The notes below the pieces were generated by a model, which was given only the letters and a program-made list of their open reading frames with translations, was not told where the DNA came from and did no database searches. From Faecalibacterium prausnitzii (lineage in GTDB: Bacteria > Bacillota > Clostridia > Oscillospirales > Ruminococcaceae): a stretch of DNA of 64,000 nucleotides. The DNA is taken from assembly GCF_003324185.1 (NCBI RefSeq), contig NZ_PXUP01000006.1, positions 1-64,000 on the forward strand, in the 5' to 3' direction. Both the position numbers and the translations under genes were made by a program. Numbering within the stretch: position 1 is the stretch's first letter; every line of letters starts with the position of its first letter. Shown in pieces: positions 27,802 through 36,944 of the stretch.

Positions 27802-29187
27802 TCAGACGGCGTAACCCTTGCTCTTGATGACCTCCACGACCTGAGAGACATATTTCTGGCAGGTGTCGTGGTCGGGAGCCTCCACCATCACGCGGACAAG
27901 GGGCTCGGTGCCGGACTCACGAACCAGAATACGTCCGGTATCGCCCAGCGCTTCAGCCACAGCCTTGACGGCCTCCTGCACTGCCGGGTCGTTCTGTGCG
28001 GCCTTTTTATCGGTGACGCGGACATTCTCCAGTACCTGCGGATAGATCTTCAGCGGCTCAGCCAGCTTGCTCATGGGCAGTTTTTTGGCCAGCATGACTT
28101 CCATCATCTTCAGACTGGTCAGAATACCATCGCCTGTGCTGGCGTACTTGCTGAAGATAATATGACCGCTCTGCTCACCGCCAATACGGCAGCCGTTCTT
28201 AGCCATGTACTCATAGACGTACTTATCGCCCACAGCAGTTTTAGCGTATCCGATCCCCTGCTCATCAAAAGCCTTGTACAGGCCAAAGTTGGACATGACC
28301 GTGGTGACCACGGTGTTGTTCATCAGCTCGCCGTGCTCCTTCATGTAGCAGCCGTAGATGTACAGGATGTGGTCGCCGGTGATGACATTGCCCTTCTCGT
28401 CCACACACAGGCAGCGGTCAGCATCGCCATCAAAGGCAAAGCCAACGTCCAGACCGTTCTCTACCACGAACTTCTGCAAGCCCTCGATATGGGTAGAACC
28501 AGCATTATTGTTGATGTTCAGACCGTTCGGCTTGTTGTTGATAACGTAGGTATCCGCACCCAGAGCATCAAAAACAGACTTAGCGATATTCCAGCTTGCA
28601 CCGTTGGCACAGTCCAGACCGACCTTCACGCCCTTGAAGGAGTAAATGCCCAGGCTAATCAGGTAACCCATATAGCGGTTACGGCCTGCCACATAGTCCA
28701 CGGTGCAGCCGATGTGCTCCCGGTGTGCAAAGGGCAGCTCCGGCCAGTCCTTGTCAAATACATGGAGTTTGCCGTCGATGTAGTCCTCCACCAGCAGCAG
28801 GGTCTCCTCGGGCATCTTCTCACCGTAGCAATCGATCAGCTTGATACCGTTATCATAGTACGGGTTGTGGCTGGCAGAGATCATGATGCCGCAATCAAAG
28901 TCATCCACGCGAGCGATGTAAGCCACACTGGGCGTAGTAGTGACATGCAGCAGGTAAGCGTCTGCTCCGGAGGCAGTCAGTCCTGCGACCAGACTGTACT
29001 CGAACATATAGGAGCTGCGGCGGGTGTCTTTGCCGATTACAATGCGTGCAGGCTCGTTGTTGCCATTGCGCTCGCGGAGCATATTGTAATACCAGCCCAA
29101 AAAGCGACCAACCTTGTAGGCATGGTCGGCAGTCAGATCAATACCAGCTTCACCACGGAAGCCATCGGTCCCAAAATACTTTCCCAT
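27802..29187 (-). CDS. glmM: phosphoglucosamine mutase
   Basis: This 461-residue enzyme converts glucosamine-6-phosphate to glucosamine-1-phosphate for peptidoglycan precursors. It has the N-terminal YFGTDGFRGEAG, the phosphoserine loop SASHNPYYDNGIK, the metal loop AFDGDADRC and the C-terminal phosphate site RESGTEPLVRVMVE. Length is typical. GAGG lies upstream of the ATG, and an extended -10 (TGCTATACT on the minus strand, around 29322-29330) is about 135 bp upstream. It appears monocistronic. Confidence 0.95.
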   Translation of the reverse strand: MGKYFGTDGFRGEAGIDLTADHAYKVGRFLGWYYNMLRERNGNNEPARIVIGKDTRRSSYMFEYSLVAGLTASGADAYLLHVTTTPSVAYIARVDDFDCGIMISASHNPYYDNGIKLIDCYGEKMPEETLLLVEDYIDGKLHVFDKDWPELPFAHREHIGCTVDYVAGRNRYMGYLISLGIYSFKGVKVGLDCANGASWNIAKSVFDALGADTYVINNKPNGLNINNNAGSTHIEGLQKFVVENGLDVGFAFDGDADRCLCVDEKGNVITGDHILYIYGCYMKEHGELMNNTVVTTVMSNFGLYKAFDEQGIGYAKTAVGDKYVYEYMAKNGCRIGGEQSGHIIFSKYASTGDGILTSLKMMEVMLAKKLPMSKLAEPLKIYPQVLENVRVTDKKAAQNDPAVQEAVKAVAEALGDTGRILVRESGTEPLVRVMVEAPDHDTCQKYVSQVVEVIKSKGYAV

Positions 29188-29381
29188 TCTTGCTTACCTC
29201 GTTCCCAAAAGTGAACTTTCATTAGTGTATAAGTATATATGCTTTCCCCTATTGCATGATGCTACCCGCAAAACAGCATTGTCATCCGCATAGTGCATCG
29301 GCTCCGGGGCACTGTGAGTTCAGTATAGCACATTTCTTGGAGTAAATCATCCTTTCTTGGGATTTTCCCCCTGCTAGAAGA

Positions 29382-29427
29382 TAAAAAACACCCTTCCTCT
29401 CACGGAGACCCGCAAAAGGAAGGGTGT
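29382..29427 (-). terminator. terminator of gap
   Basis: An 11-bp stem ACACCCTTCCT/AGGAAGGGTGT (29388-29398 with 29417-29427) has an 18-base loop and is followed on the minus strand by six T, 111 bp after the gap stop. Confidence 0.87.
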
Positions 29428-29538
29428 AGAACTCAATATCCTATTGTCGTACCAATCACCGCATGTTCGTACCAGCAAAGCCGGTACCAGCCGTCATTCA
29501 GCACGGCACCTCAAGCACTTTTGAGCGTAGAGCTGTGA

Positions 29539-30570
29539 TTAGCAGTTCTCAGCAAAGTACTTAATGGTACGGACCATCTGAGAGGTGTAGGAGTTCTCGT
29601 TGTCGTACCAAGACACGACCTGAACCTGATAGGTGTCGTCATCGATCTTAGCGACCATGGTCTGGGTAGCGTCGAACAGAGAGCCGTAACGCATGCCGAT
29701 AACGTCGGAAGAAACGATCAGATCCTCGTTGTAGCCGAAGGACTCAGAAGTAGCAGCCTTCATTGCAGCGTTGATGGACTCCTTGGTGACGTCCTTGCCC
29801 TTGACGACAGCAACCAGAATGGTGGTGGAGCCGGTGGGAACAGGCACACGCTGAGCAGAGCCGATCAGCTTGCCGTTCAGCTCAGGGATGACCAGACCGA
29901 TGGCCTTAGCAGCACCGGTGGTGTTGGGGACGATGTTCTGTGCGCCAGCACGAGCACGGCGCAGGTCGCCCTTGCGCTGAGGACCATCCAGAATCATCTG
30001 GTCGCCGGTGTAAGCATGAACGGTGGTCATGATACCGGAAACGATGGGATAGGTCTTGTTCAGGGTGTTGGCCATGGGAGCCAGGCAGTTGGTGGTGCAG
30101 GAAGCAGCGGAGATTACCTGATCCTCAGCGGTCAGGGTCTTCTCGTTGACGGAGTAGACGATGGTCTTCAGATCGTTGCCTGCGGGAGCAGAGATAACGA
30201 CCTTCTTTGCGCCAGCCTGGATGTGAGCCATGCTCTTCTCCTTGCTGGTGTAGAAGCCGGTGCACTCCAGAACGACGTCAACGTTCAGCTCGCCCCAAGG
30301 AGCATCCTTTGCGTCCTTAACAGCGTAGATCTTGATCTCCTTGCCGTCAACAATGATGGAATCCTCGGTGGACTCGACAGTGTGCTTGCCCTCGCCGATC
30401 TTGCCGCAGAAAGAGCCCTGAGCAGTATCGTACTTCAGCAGGTGAGCCAGCATCTTGGGGCTGGTCAGGTCGTTGATTGCGACGACCTCGTAACCCTCAG
30501 CATCAAACATCTGACGGAAAGCCAGACGGCCAATACGACCGAAACCATTGATAGCAACTCTAACAGCCAT
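29539..30570 (-). CDS. gap: glyceraldehyde-3-phosphate dehydrogenase
   Basis: This 343-residue class I enzyme oxidises glyceraldehyde-3-phosphate with NAD and phosphate. It has the Rossmann start [18 protein letters not shown], the catalytic cysteine in [12 protein letters not shown], the histidine in [11 protein letters not shown] and the C-terminal [20 protein letters not shown] lies 10 bases before the ATG. It stands alone, 30 kb from pgk-tpiA-gpmI. Confidence 0.98.
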   Translation of the reverse strand: MAVRVAINGFGRIGRLAFRQMFDAEGYEVVAINDLTSPKMLAHLLKYDTAQGSFCGKIGEGKHTVESTEDSIIVDGKEIKIYAVKDAKDAPWGELNVDVVLECTGFYTSKEKSMAHIQAGAKKVVISAPAGNDLKTIVYSVNEKTLTAEDQVISAASCTTNCLAPMANTLNKTYPIVSGIMTTVHAYTGDQMILDGPQRKGDLRRARAGAQNIVPNTTGAAKAIGLVIPELNGKLIGSAQRVPVPTGSTTILVAVVKGKDVTKESINAAMKAATSESFGYNEDLIVSSDVIGMRYGSLFDATQTMVAKIDDDTYQVQVVSWYDNENSYTSQMVRTIKYFAENC

Positions 30571-30625
30571 TGTAATAGTACCTCCTAATTATTTTACCCA
30601 TAATCGGATAAATCACGGTATCTTT

Positions 30626-30654
30626 ATTGTAGACCAAAACCGGCAAACTTTCAA
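30626..30654 (-). promoter_or_regulatory. promoter of gap
   Basis: On the minus strand TTGAAA (30654-30649) and TACAAT (30631-30626) have a 17-bp spacer, 56 bp before the ATG. Confidence 0.8.
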
Positions 30655-30768
30655 GTGTCTGCTAAAAAATTAACAACATAATTTTATCTTTTTTGGCTTT
30701 TGTACGATTTTATGCACCCCGCCACAAAGCTTTTGTTCAATTGCACCAAGGGTATCAAGCCGTTTTGG

Positions 30769-31554
30769 TCAGTTATTTCCAGCTTTTCCCTTTCTGGTAC
30801 AAGCAAGTCCCATGCCGCCGATGCAGCACAGCGCAAGGCCGGAAAGCAGTTCCGGCAACACCGCCGCCATGCCGCCGCCAAAGCCTGCTGCCAACAGCAG
30901 GAGCACCCGGGGCAGCTCCCAGCACAGGCACAGACAAAAGGCTGCAAGCGCCGCTGCGTGCAGGCTACGGCCATTTTCCGGCCGGGGCAGATACAGCGTG
31001 CGCGCCAGCGCCGCCAGAAGCAGCAACGCCGCCATCTCCTGCCAGACTGCTGCCGTGGGCTGTACCCGGTGCCAGCTGGAACTGTTCTCCATAAAGCGCA
31101 TCAACACATTCCAGTAGAACAACGCACTGCCCGCTATGGCCAGCGGCAGACCACCGGCGGGCGTTTTCCAGCCGTCCCGGCGCAGCCAGCTGCGCCCAAG
31201 GCTGCTCAGCCACACGGCACAGGCTACCTCCAGCAGAATGCGTACAAAGGTGCTTACCGTACCGGCGGCCAGCACAAACTGTGCTGCACCGGCAGCCAGC
31301 ATACACACTGCCCCGGCAAAGGCCAGCACGCCTGCCGCCGGGCGGCGGCTGCGCAGCGGCTCCGGGGGCAGCGGGCGGCTGCGCCCGGCCAGCACTGCGG
31401 CCAGCACCACAGCGCCCAAGGCGAGATACCGCCACCACACCGCACCTGCGGTACACAGACCGGTGGCAGCGTCGGTGGCAAAGGCAAGGTCTGCGCCGCG
31501 GCCAAGGCCAAGCAGCACGCAGAGCAGGACAACAACGAACTCTAACGGTTTCAT
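30769..31554 (-). CDS. hypothetical multi-pass membrane protein
   Basis: This 261-residue, alanine- and leucine-rich protein has about seven hydrophobic segments, beginning FVVVLLCVLLGLGRG and ending with a short basic tail. Its ATG overlaps the citrate synthase stop (TAATG), so it is translationally coupled to that gene. I do not recognise a family; its GC content is high even for the window. Confidence 0.72.
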   Translation of the reverse strand: MKPLEFVVVLLCVLLGLGRGADLAFATDAATGLCTAGAVWWRYLALGAVVLAAVLAGRSRPLPPEPLRSRRPAAGVLAFAGAVCMLAAGAAQFVLAAGTVSTFVRILLEVACAVWLSSLGRSWLRRDGWKTPAGGLPLAIAGSALFYWNVLMRFMENSSSWHRVQPTAAVWQEMAALLLLAALARTLYLPRPENGRSLHAAALAAFCLCLCWELPRVLLLLAAGFGGGMAAVLPELLSGLALCCIGGMGLACTRKGKAGNN

Positions 31555-32924
31555 TAACGCTCCTCGATGGGCTTATACTTCTGGCGCACGCCCAGATACT
31601 TGTAGGCCGGGCGGATGATCCGGTTGGCAAAGATCACCTCTTCCACCCGGTGTGCGCACCAGCCCGGCACACGGGCGATGGCGAACAGCGGGGTGTACAG
31701 ATCCTCCGAGATGCCCAACATATTGTAGATCAGACCGCTGAACAGGTCCACGTTGGCGCACACCGGCTTGGAGCTGCCCTTTTCCTCAGCAAAGATGCCG
31801 GGTGCCAGCCGCTCGATGCTGCACAGCATATTGTACTCTTCCTCAAAGCCCTTTTCGTAGGCCAGATGCTTTGCGCGCTGCTTCAGGATGACCTCACGGG
31901 GATCGCTGATGGTGTAAACCGCATGACCCATGCCGTAGATCAGGCCGGAGCCGTCGCCCGCCTGCTTGCGCAGGATGCGGCGCAGATACTCGCGCACCTC
32001 ATCGTCATCCTCCGGGTTCTCGACGTGCTTGAGGATATCCTGCAGCTGGCGGTTGACCATCAGGTTCGCGCCGCCGTGCTTGGGGCCCTTCAGAGCACCG
32101 ATGGCCGCAGAGATGGCCGAGTAGGTGTCCGTACCGGAGGAGGACAGCACGCGGGTGGTAAAGGTGGAGCAGTTGCCGCCGCCGTGGTCTGCGTGGACCA
32201 GCAGGCACATATCCAGCAGTTTTGCCTCCTCGTGGGTGAACTTCTGATCCGGGCGGTAGGTGCTGAGGATGTGTTCTGCCGTGCTCTGGCCGGGCTTGGG
32301 CAGGTGGAAGAACATGCTCTGTTTATCGTAGTAGCGGCGCTTCATCTGGTAAGCGTTCACCATCATGGTGGGCATGCTGGCGATCAGGTTGATGCTCTGG
32401 TTCAGGATGTTCTCAAGGCTCAGATCCTCGGCGCGGTCATCGTAGGAATACAGGCCCAGCACACAGCGCTGCAGCTTGTTCATGATATTGGGCGAGGGGG
32501 CGTTCATGGTGTCCATGAAGCCGTCCGGCAGGGCGCGGGACTCTGCCAGGATCTCGCAGAAATCGTCCAGCTGCTCCCGGGTGGGCAGGCTGCCGAACAA
32601 CAGCAGCCAGATCACTTCCTCAAACACGAAGCGGTCGTTGCGGTAAGCCTCGTCCACGATCTCGTTGATGTTGACGCCCCGGTAGATCAGCTTGCCGGGG
32701 GTGGGGATCACATGACCCTCCTGATCCTTTTTGTAGCCCACAACGTCACAGACGTTGGTCAGGCCGGCCAGCACGCCGGTGCCATCCGGGTTGCGCAGGC
32801 CGCGCTTGACCCCCAGCCGCTCGCTGGTCTCCGGGTCGATGTAGTTGTTTGCGATGTACTCCTCGCACAGGGTACGCATGGTCGTCGGGTCCAGCGTTGC
32901 CACTTCTGCGTGTGCAAAGTTCAT
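31554..32924 (-). CDS. gltA: citrate/2-methylcitrate synthase
   Basis: This 456-residue enzyme condenses acetyl-CoA with oxaloacetate. Catalytic regions are visible: LVHADHGGGNCSTFTTRV (first histidine), GMGHAVYTISDPRE (second histidine) and the C-terminal aspartate region NVDLFSGLIYNMLG. The N-terminal extension (about 70 residues before GKLIYRGVNI) is as in several clostridial synthases. No other TCA gene lies nearby, which suits a glutamate-forming branch. It is followed by a coupled membrane-protein gene. Confidence 0.93.
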   Translation of the reverse strand: MNFAHAEVATLDPTTMRTLCEEYIANNYIDPETSERLGVKRGLRNPDGTGVLAGLTNVCDVVGYKKDQEGHVIPTPGKLIYRGVNINEIVDEAYRNDRFVFEEVIWLLLFGSLPTREQLDDFCEILAESRALPDGFMDTMNAPSPNIMNKLQRCVLGLYSYDDRAEDLSLENILNQSINLIASMPTMMVNAYQMKRRYYDKQSMFFHLPKPGQSTAEHILSTYRPDQKFTHEEAKLLDMCLLVHADHGGGNCSTFTTRVLSSSGTDTYSAISAAIGALKGPKHGGANLMVNRQLQDILKHVENPEDDDEVREYLRRILRKQAGDGSGLIYGMGHAVYTISDPREVILKQRAKHLAYEKGFEEEYNMLCSIERLAPGIFAEEKGSSKPVCANVDLFSGLIYNMLGISEDLYTPLFAIARVPGWCAHRVEEVIFANRIIRPAYKYLGVRQKYKPIEER

Positions 32925-33000
32925 AGGAGTGCTCCTTTCCGTCTCTTACTTCTTATACTTTCCGATCCAGTCCATCCTACGCTCTGATGGACATACTTTT

Positions 33001-33029
33001 ATAATATCGCTTTTATGAAGTAAATTCAA
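33001..33029 (-). promoter_or_regulatory. promoter of citrate synthase
   Basis: On the minus strand TTGAAT (33029-33024) and TATTAT (33006-33001) have a 17-bp spacer. A hairpin GTCCATC/GATGGAC (32970-32976, 32986-32992) begins right at the expected transcript start, which could protect the 5' end. Confidence 0.75.
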
Positions 33030-33156
33030 GCGCTAAGTGTACACTTCTCACCGCAAAGCGCAAAAATACTGGGGCTTCCCTGCGCATTTCCTGCCGGTTT
33101 GCACGCTGCCGGGCGTATGATGTACCCAAAGCTTGCGTTCCGGGAGGAGGTCTAGT

Positions 33157-34173
33157 ATGAAACGTTCCTTTTTGCTGCTGTGCACCGTTCTGCTGGTGCT
33201 GGGCTGCGCGTTGCCGTGTGCTGCCTACCGTCTTGCCTGTATGACGCTTGTTGTGCAGGGCACTGCGCCGTCCGCAGCAGAAGCGGCTTCTGTCACCTCA
33301 GAAGAAAGCAGCAGAGGGGCTCCCTCCCCTGCTGACACAGCCGATACCGTTTGCTTTACGGATCAGAGCACCGGTCAGACGGTAACGCTGCCGCTGCGGG
33401 AATACCTGATTGGGGCAGTTGCCGCCGAGATGCCGGTCAGCTGGCCGGATGAAGCGCTGAAGGCACAGGCGGTGGCGGCGCACAGCTATGCTCTGTACCG
33501 CCGGGACCACAGCACCGGGGAAAATTGCGCATGGTTCACCGCAGACCCCGCCCGGCGGCAAGGCTGCCTGACTGATGCAGTGCTGCACAGTTACTGGGGC
33601 ACCGCATACGCGGCCAACTACGCCCGGCTTTCTGCGCTGGTGGATGCAGTACAGACGCAGGTGCTGTATTACGAGGATGCCCCCGCCGGGACAAGCTACT
33701 TTGCCATGTCCAACGGCCGCACCGAAGCCAGCGAGGAGGTGTGGGGCACCGCCCTGCCCTATCTGGTACCGGTGGACAGCAGCACTGACACCGCCGCAGA
33801 AAACTACGAATACACCCTGAACCTTTCCGCCGCCCAATTGCAGCAGCTGCTGGCCGAGCGGTTGGGCATCGCCGCGGACCTCTCCCAACAGGCACAGTGG
33901 TTCGGCACACCGGTGCTCACTCCCTCCGGCTATGTGGAAAACCTGCCGGTCTGCGGGCAGACGGTGCAGGGTACCACCTTGCGCAAAGCGCTGGGGCTGC
34001 GCAGCGCCTGCTTTACGGTGGTCTGCCAGAGCGGCACCTTCTCCTTTACCACAAGGGGCTACGGCCACGGCGTAGGCATGAGCCAGTGGGGTGCAAAGGC
34101 ACTGGCAGAGCAGGGCGCAGACTACCGCGCCATTCTGGCGCACTATTACCCCGGCACAGAACTGCGGGGGTAA
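33157..34173 (+). CDS. SpoIID/LytB-domain protein
   Basis: This 338-residue exported protein has a signal or anchor helix (about 4-22), a serine/alanine-rich linker (about 35-60) and a SpoIID domain: REYLIGAVAAEMPVSWPDEALKAQAV with the glutamate equivalent to the catalytic one of B. subtilis SpoIID, then FAMSNGRTEASEEVWG and the C-terminal RGYGHGVGMSQWGAKALA. Family members cleave denuded glycan strands during spore engulfment, but non-sporulating relatives also carry paralogues. The start at 33157 follows GGGAGGAGG. Confidence 0.9.
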   Translation: MKRSFLLLCTVLLVLGCALPCAAYRLACMTLVVQGTAPSAAEAASVTSEESSRGAPSPADTADTVCFTDQSTGQTVTLPLREYLIGAVAAEMPVSWPDEALKAQAVAAHSYALYRRDHSTGENCAWFTADPARRQGCLTDAVLHSYWGTAYAANYARLSALVDAVQTQVLYYEDAPAGTSYFAMSNGRTEASEEVWGTALPYLVPVDSSTDTAAENYEYTLNLSAAQLQQLLAERLGIAADLSQQAQWFGTPVLTPSGYVENLPVCGQTVQGTTLRKALGLRSACFTVVCQSGTFSFTTRGYGHGVGMSQWGAKALAEQGADYRAILAHYYPGTELRG

Positions 34174-34201
34174 TAGCCGCGGAAAAATCATTTTAAATTT
34201 T

Positions 34202-34237
34202 GTGGTTCAGAACCGCCTGCGGGCGGAACCACTTTTT
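34202..34237 (+). terminator. terminator of the SpoIID-like gene
   Basis: GTGGTTC (34202-34208) pairs with GAACCAC (34226-34232), with an inner GC-rich stem, followed by TTTTT. Confidence 0.8.
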
Positions 34238-34283
34238 CACGGAAAGGGGTCGTAACGAAAAGCGGCTGTTATTGTGATACAAA

Positions 34284-34319
34284 CAGGGCTGCTGCACAAA
34301 GCAATGTGCAGCAGCCCTG
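34284..34319 (-). terminator. terminator of the C39-like gene
   Basis: A 15-bp perfect stem (34284-34298 with 34305-34319) has a 6-base loop; on the minus strand it is followed by TTTGT. It lies 15 bp after the stop of the C39-like gene. Confidence 0.8.
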
Positions 34320-34334
34320 AATTATTTCTTTTTA

Positions 34335-35360
34335 TCAGTCGAACAGCTTTGCAAACCAGCTTACGGTGGTCTCAGCAGCAGTTTCTACCGTGGTCTCCAT
34401 CTGCTGGACCGTCTGCTGCAGCTTGGTGCCCTCGGCATCCTTGACCGACCAGTAGGTCTGGGTGCTGCTTGCGCTGCCGGACACCGTGAAGTCCGAGGCA
34501 AAGCACAGGCTCTCGCCCGTAGAGTCGGTCACCAGCACCATATAGCTGTAGCTGCCCTCCGGCAGCTCCCCGAAGCGGATCTGACTGTCCAGCGTGTTCA
34601 GAGAGAAAGCGGCGGCGTTCGCCTGCGCCGCCGCACTCTGCACGGTCTGATCTGCCGCATCCAGAATGGCCACCTGTACACTGGTCAAGGTAGTGCCGGT
34701 AGCGCTGTTAGCCGTACCGGTCAGCGTCATGCCGCTGCCGGTGCGGATATTCACCGGGTAGCGCACGCCCTCCAGCCGCAGACCATCGGCCTGTGCCGCC
34801 ACGCTGTTGTGATCTGCAGTGACGTACCAGTAACAGGACGCTCTTGCAATGGACACGCTGGAGCTGGTAATGGGGATGCGGCCGTAGCCGATGTTCCCCG
34901 CCGGGTCGGAGCAATAGAAAATACCGTTGGTGTAGTCAGTCAGCAGCACCGCATGGGGCTGGGTGCGGTCGTAGAGGACGATGCCCTCCGGGTGCTGCTC
35001 CAGCAGGGAAATCAGCACCGCCGTTTTGCTTTGCAGCCCGGAAGGCAGAGTGGCGTAGCCCACCTGCATCTCCTTATATGTAAAGCTGTGCGCAAGGCCG
35101 TTGGCCCATGCTGTGGAGCGCACACTGTTCTCGGTCACGTTCGTCCAGTCGCTCAGCCCGTCAAAGTAGGCACGGCGGCGCAGCATCATGGCTGCGGAGG
35201 CCAGCGTACAGGTGCCGCCCCGGCTCTGCTTGAAGTAGAAGCCTGCGTCCACATTCAGATCCACTGCCAGTGCAGCGGGCAGACAGGTAAGCAGGAAAGC
35301 AAGGCTCAGTGCTAGGGTCAGCAATCGTTTTTTCAGGGCGTGCGGTGCGGCGGTATTCAC
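34335..35360 (-). CDS. secreted papain-like (C39-like) domain protein
   Basis: This 341-residue protein has a signal peptide (LLTLALSLAFLLTCLPAALA, about 13-32). A C39-like domain follows: cysteine in QSRGGTCTLASAAMMLRRR, histidine in QPHAVLLTDY, and an Asp/Asn in FYCSDPAG. From about residue 185 come beta-rich segments. The catalytic triad pattern suggests a cysteine peptidase or a peptidase-derived binding domain; target unknown. It is monocistronic. Confidence 0.8.
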   Translation of the reverse strand: MNTAAPHALKKRLLTLALSLAFLLTCLPAALAVDLNVDAGFYFKQSRGGTCTLASAAMMLRRRAYFDGLSDWTNVTENSVRSTAWANGLAHSFTYKEMQVGYATLPSGLQSKTAVLISLLEQHPEGIVLYDRTQPHAVLLTDYTNGIFYCSDPAGNIGYGRIPITSSSVSIARASCYWYVTADHNSVAAQADGLRLEGVRYPVNIRTGSGMTLTGTANSATGTTLTSVQVAILDAADQTVQSAAAQANAAAFSLNTLDSQIRFGELPEGSYSYMVLVTDSTGESLCFASDFTVSGSASSTQTYWSVKDAEGTKLQQTVQQMETTVETAAETTVSWFAKLFD

Positions 35361-35535
35361 GGTTCGGTATTTCCTTTCTTATTTCTTTGCGGATCTCATA
35401 GGGATCTACCGTTATAAAGTATACCAGCCTGTCATTCTTTTGTAAACAATCCTCCGTCTTTTTTCTCAATATCAACACGTTTAGGGGATATTCATTGGTC
35501 GCCTTTCACAAATTTTTCTGTAATATTCCACGCAT

Positions 35536-35871
35536 TTGACAAAGTTTCGTCCTACCCACCGCAGGACTATGAAAAGAAATTTCTTTTTTGCCCGGTGCGC
35601 AAGGGCGCAAAAAAGTCCGGTACGCCTGCGCATTCGTCCCAGCATTTCACAAAATAATACCCTTCTTGGCAATGCCGCAGTCAGTCCGTCGTTGTCTGCC
35701 GCAGTTTGGGCAGCAGAGGACAGCGCCTCTGCAAAGGGCTGGCAATTCAAGGCCTTCGGCACCTCCTCCGCAGCAAACGTTAACACCCTTGCAGACGGTG
35801 CAGACATTCACGGTAAGGTCGCCCTGAACGCCTGCACCGTGAAGGAGGACGGCACCATCTTCCCCTTCTGA
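35536..35871 (+). pseudogene. remnant of a secreted carbohydrate-active-type protein
   Basis: The open frame ends in GWQFKAFGTSSAANVNTL and then HGKVALNACTVKEDGTIFP, which resembles the N-terminal beta-sandwich seen in large secreted pectate-lyase-like proteins of gut clostridia. It stops after 111 codons, before the rest of that domain, and its first 60 residues do not form a convincing signal peptide. No ribosome site is evident. It is best read as a decayed 5' fragment. The similarity is from memory. Confidence 0.4.
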
Positions 35872-35908
35872 GTAAGGCGAATGCTGCCGCATAACCATTA
35901 AAAAACAG

Positions 35909-35962
35909 AAAACCGGAACCTTTTTGTGAGCCCTTGCGGCTCTGAAAAGGTTCCGGTTTTTT
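35909..35962. terminator. bidirectional terminator downstream of rsmA
   Basis: AACCGGAACCTTTT (35911-35924) pairs with AAAAGGTTCCGGTT (35945-35958), flanked by A-runs and T-runs on both sides. It ends rsmA transcripts on the minus strand. Apart from the fragment above, 35361-36012 shows no gene. Confidence 0.85.
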
Positions 35963-36012
35963 TGCGATCTTTTTTCAGTGGGCTATCGCCCACCGACTAT
36001 ACTGCTTTTTGC

Positions 36013-36864
36013 TCAGCCCAGTGCCTGCTGGATCTTTGCAAAGTCCTCCAGCGTCAGTGCCTCCGGGCGGATGCGGGCATCAAAGCCTGCGGCCTCGATG
36101 GCGGCAATGACCTTTTCCTTGGGCAGGTTCAGCCCGCCTGCAATGGCATTGGCAGCAGTCTTGCGGCGCTGGCCAAAGGCGGCGCGCACCAGTGCAAAGT
36201 AGCCCGCCTCGTCCTCCACCTGCACGGCGGGGGTGGGACGGATATCCATGCGCACCACAGCGCTGGTCACCTTGGGGGCAGGATAAAAGCTGCCCGGTGC
36301 GGCGGTGAACATCAGCTTGGAGGTAGCGTAGTAGTTCACCGCACAGCTGATGGCGCTGGAGGCGCGGGTGCCGGGCACAGCGGCCAGACGGTCAGCGGCC
36401 TCCTTCTGCACCATAACGGTCAGGCTCTCGATGGGCAGACGGTCGCCCAGCAGCTTCATCACGATGGGGCTGGTGATGTAATAGGGCAGGTTTGCGCACA
36501 CTGCCACCGGCATTCCCGGGAACTCCTCGGCAATGAGGGCTTTCAGGTCTACCTTCAGCACATCCTGCAGCACCAGCTTGAAGTTGTCCACACCGGCCAT
36601 GGTCTCGGCCAGCAGGGGCGGCAGACGCTCGTCCACCTCGATGGACACCACCTTGGCGGCACGCTTGGCCAGTTCCTTGGTCAGCACGCCGATGCCGGGG
36701 CCGATCTCGATGACACCGTAGCGCTTGTCTACCCCGCTGGCATCCACGATCTTGGTGGGGATGCCCGGGTTGATGATAAAGTTCTGCCCAAAGCCCTTGG
36801 AAAGTGCAAAATCGTATTTTTCGCACAGGGCACGGATCACAGAAAGGTCGGTCAGTTCCGGCAT
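36013..36864 (-). CDS. rsmA: 16S rRNA dimethyladenosine transferase
   Basis: This 283-residue KsgA enzyme dimethylates the two adjacent adenosines near the 3' end of 16S rRNA. It has the SAM motif IEIGPGIGVLTKELA, the acidic SIEVDE, the catalytic NLPYYITSPIV and a C-terminal helical domain. I start at MPELTDLS (36864); the longer frame passes through the terminator of the S41 gene. It has that terminator upstream and a second one downstream. Confidence 0.95.
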   Translation of the reverse strand: MPELTDLSVIRALCEKYDFALSKGFGQNFIINPGIPTKIVDASGVDKRYGVIEIGPGIGVLTKELAKRAAKVVSIEVDERLPPLLAETMAGVDNFKLVLQDVLKVDLKALIAEEFPGMPVAVCANLPYYITSPIVMKLLGDRLPIESLTVMVQKEAADRLAAVPGTRASSAISCAVNYYATSKLMFTAAPGSFYPAPKVTSAVVRMDIRPTPAVQVEDEAGYFALVRAAFGQRRKTAANAIAGGLNLPKEKVIAAIEAAGFDARIRPEALTLEDFAKIQQALG

Positions 36865-36884
36865 AGGGTCATTTCCTTTCTCAG

Positions 36885-36917
36885 AAAAAGGCTGTTGCAG
36901 AACGCAGCAGCCTTTTT
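36885..36917 (-). terminator. terminator between the S41 protease gene and rsmA
   Basis: AAAAAGGCTGTTGC pairs with GCAGCAGCCTTTTT through one wobble pair; the T-run on the minus strand completes an intrinsic terminator 28 bp after the protease stop. Confidence 0.82.
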
Positions 36918-36944
36918 GGTGTTTATGGTTCAGGATCGTGGGGT

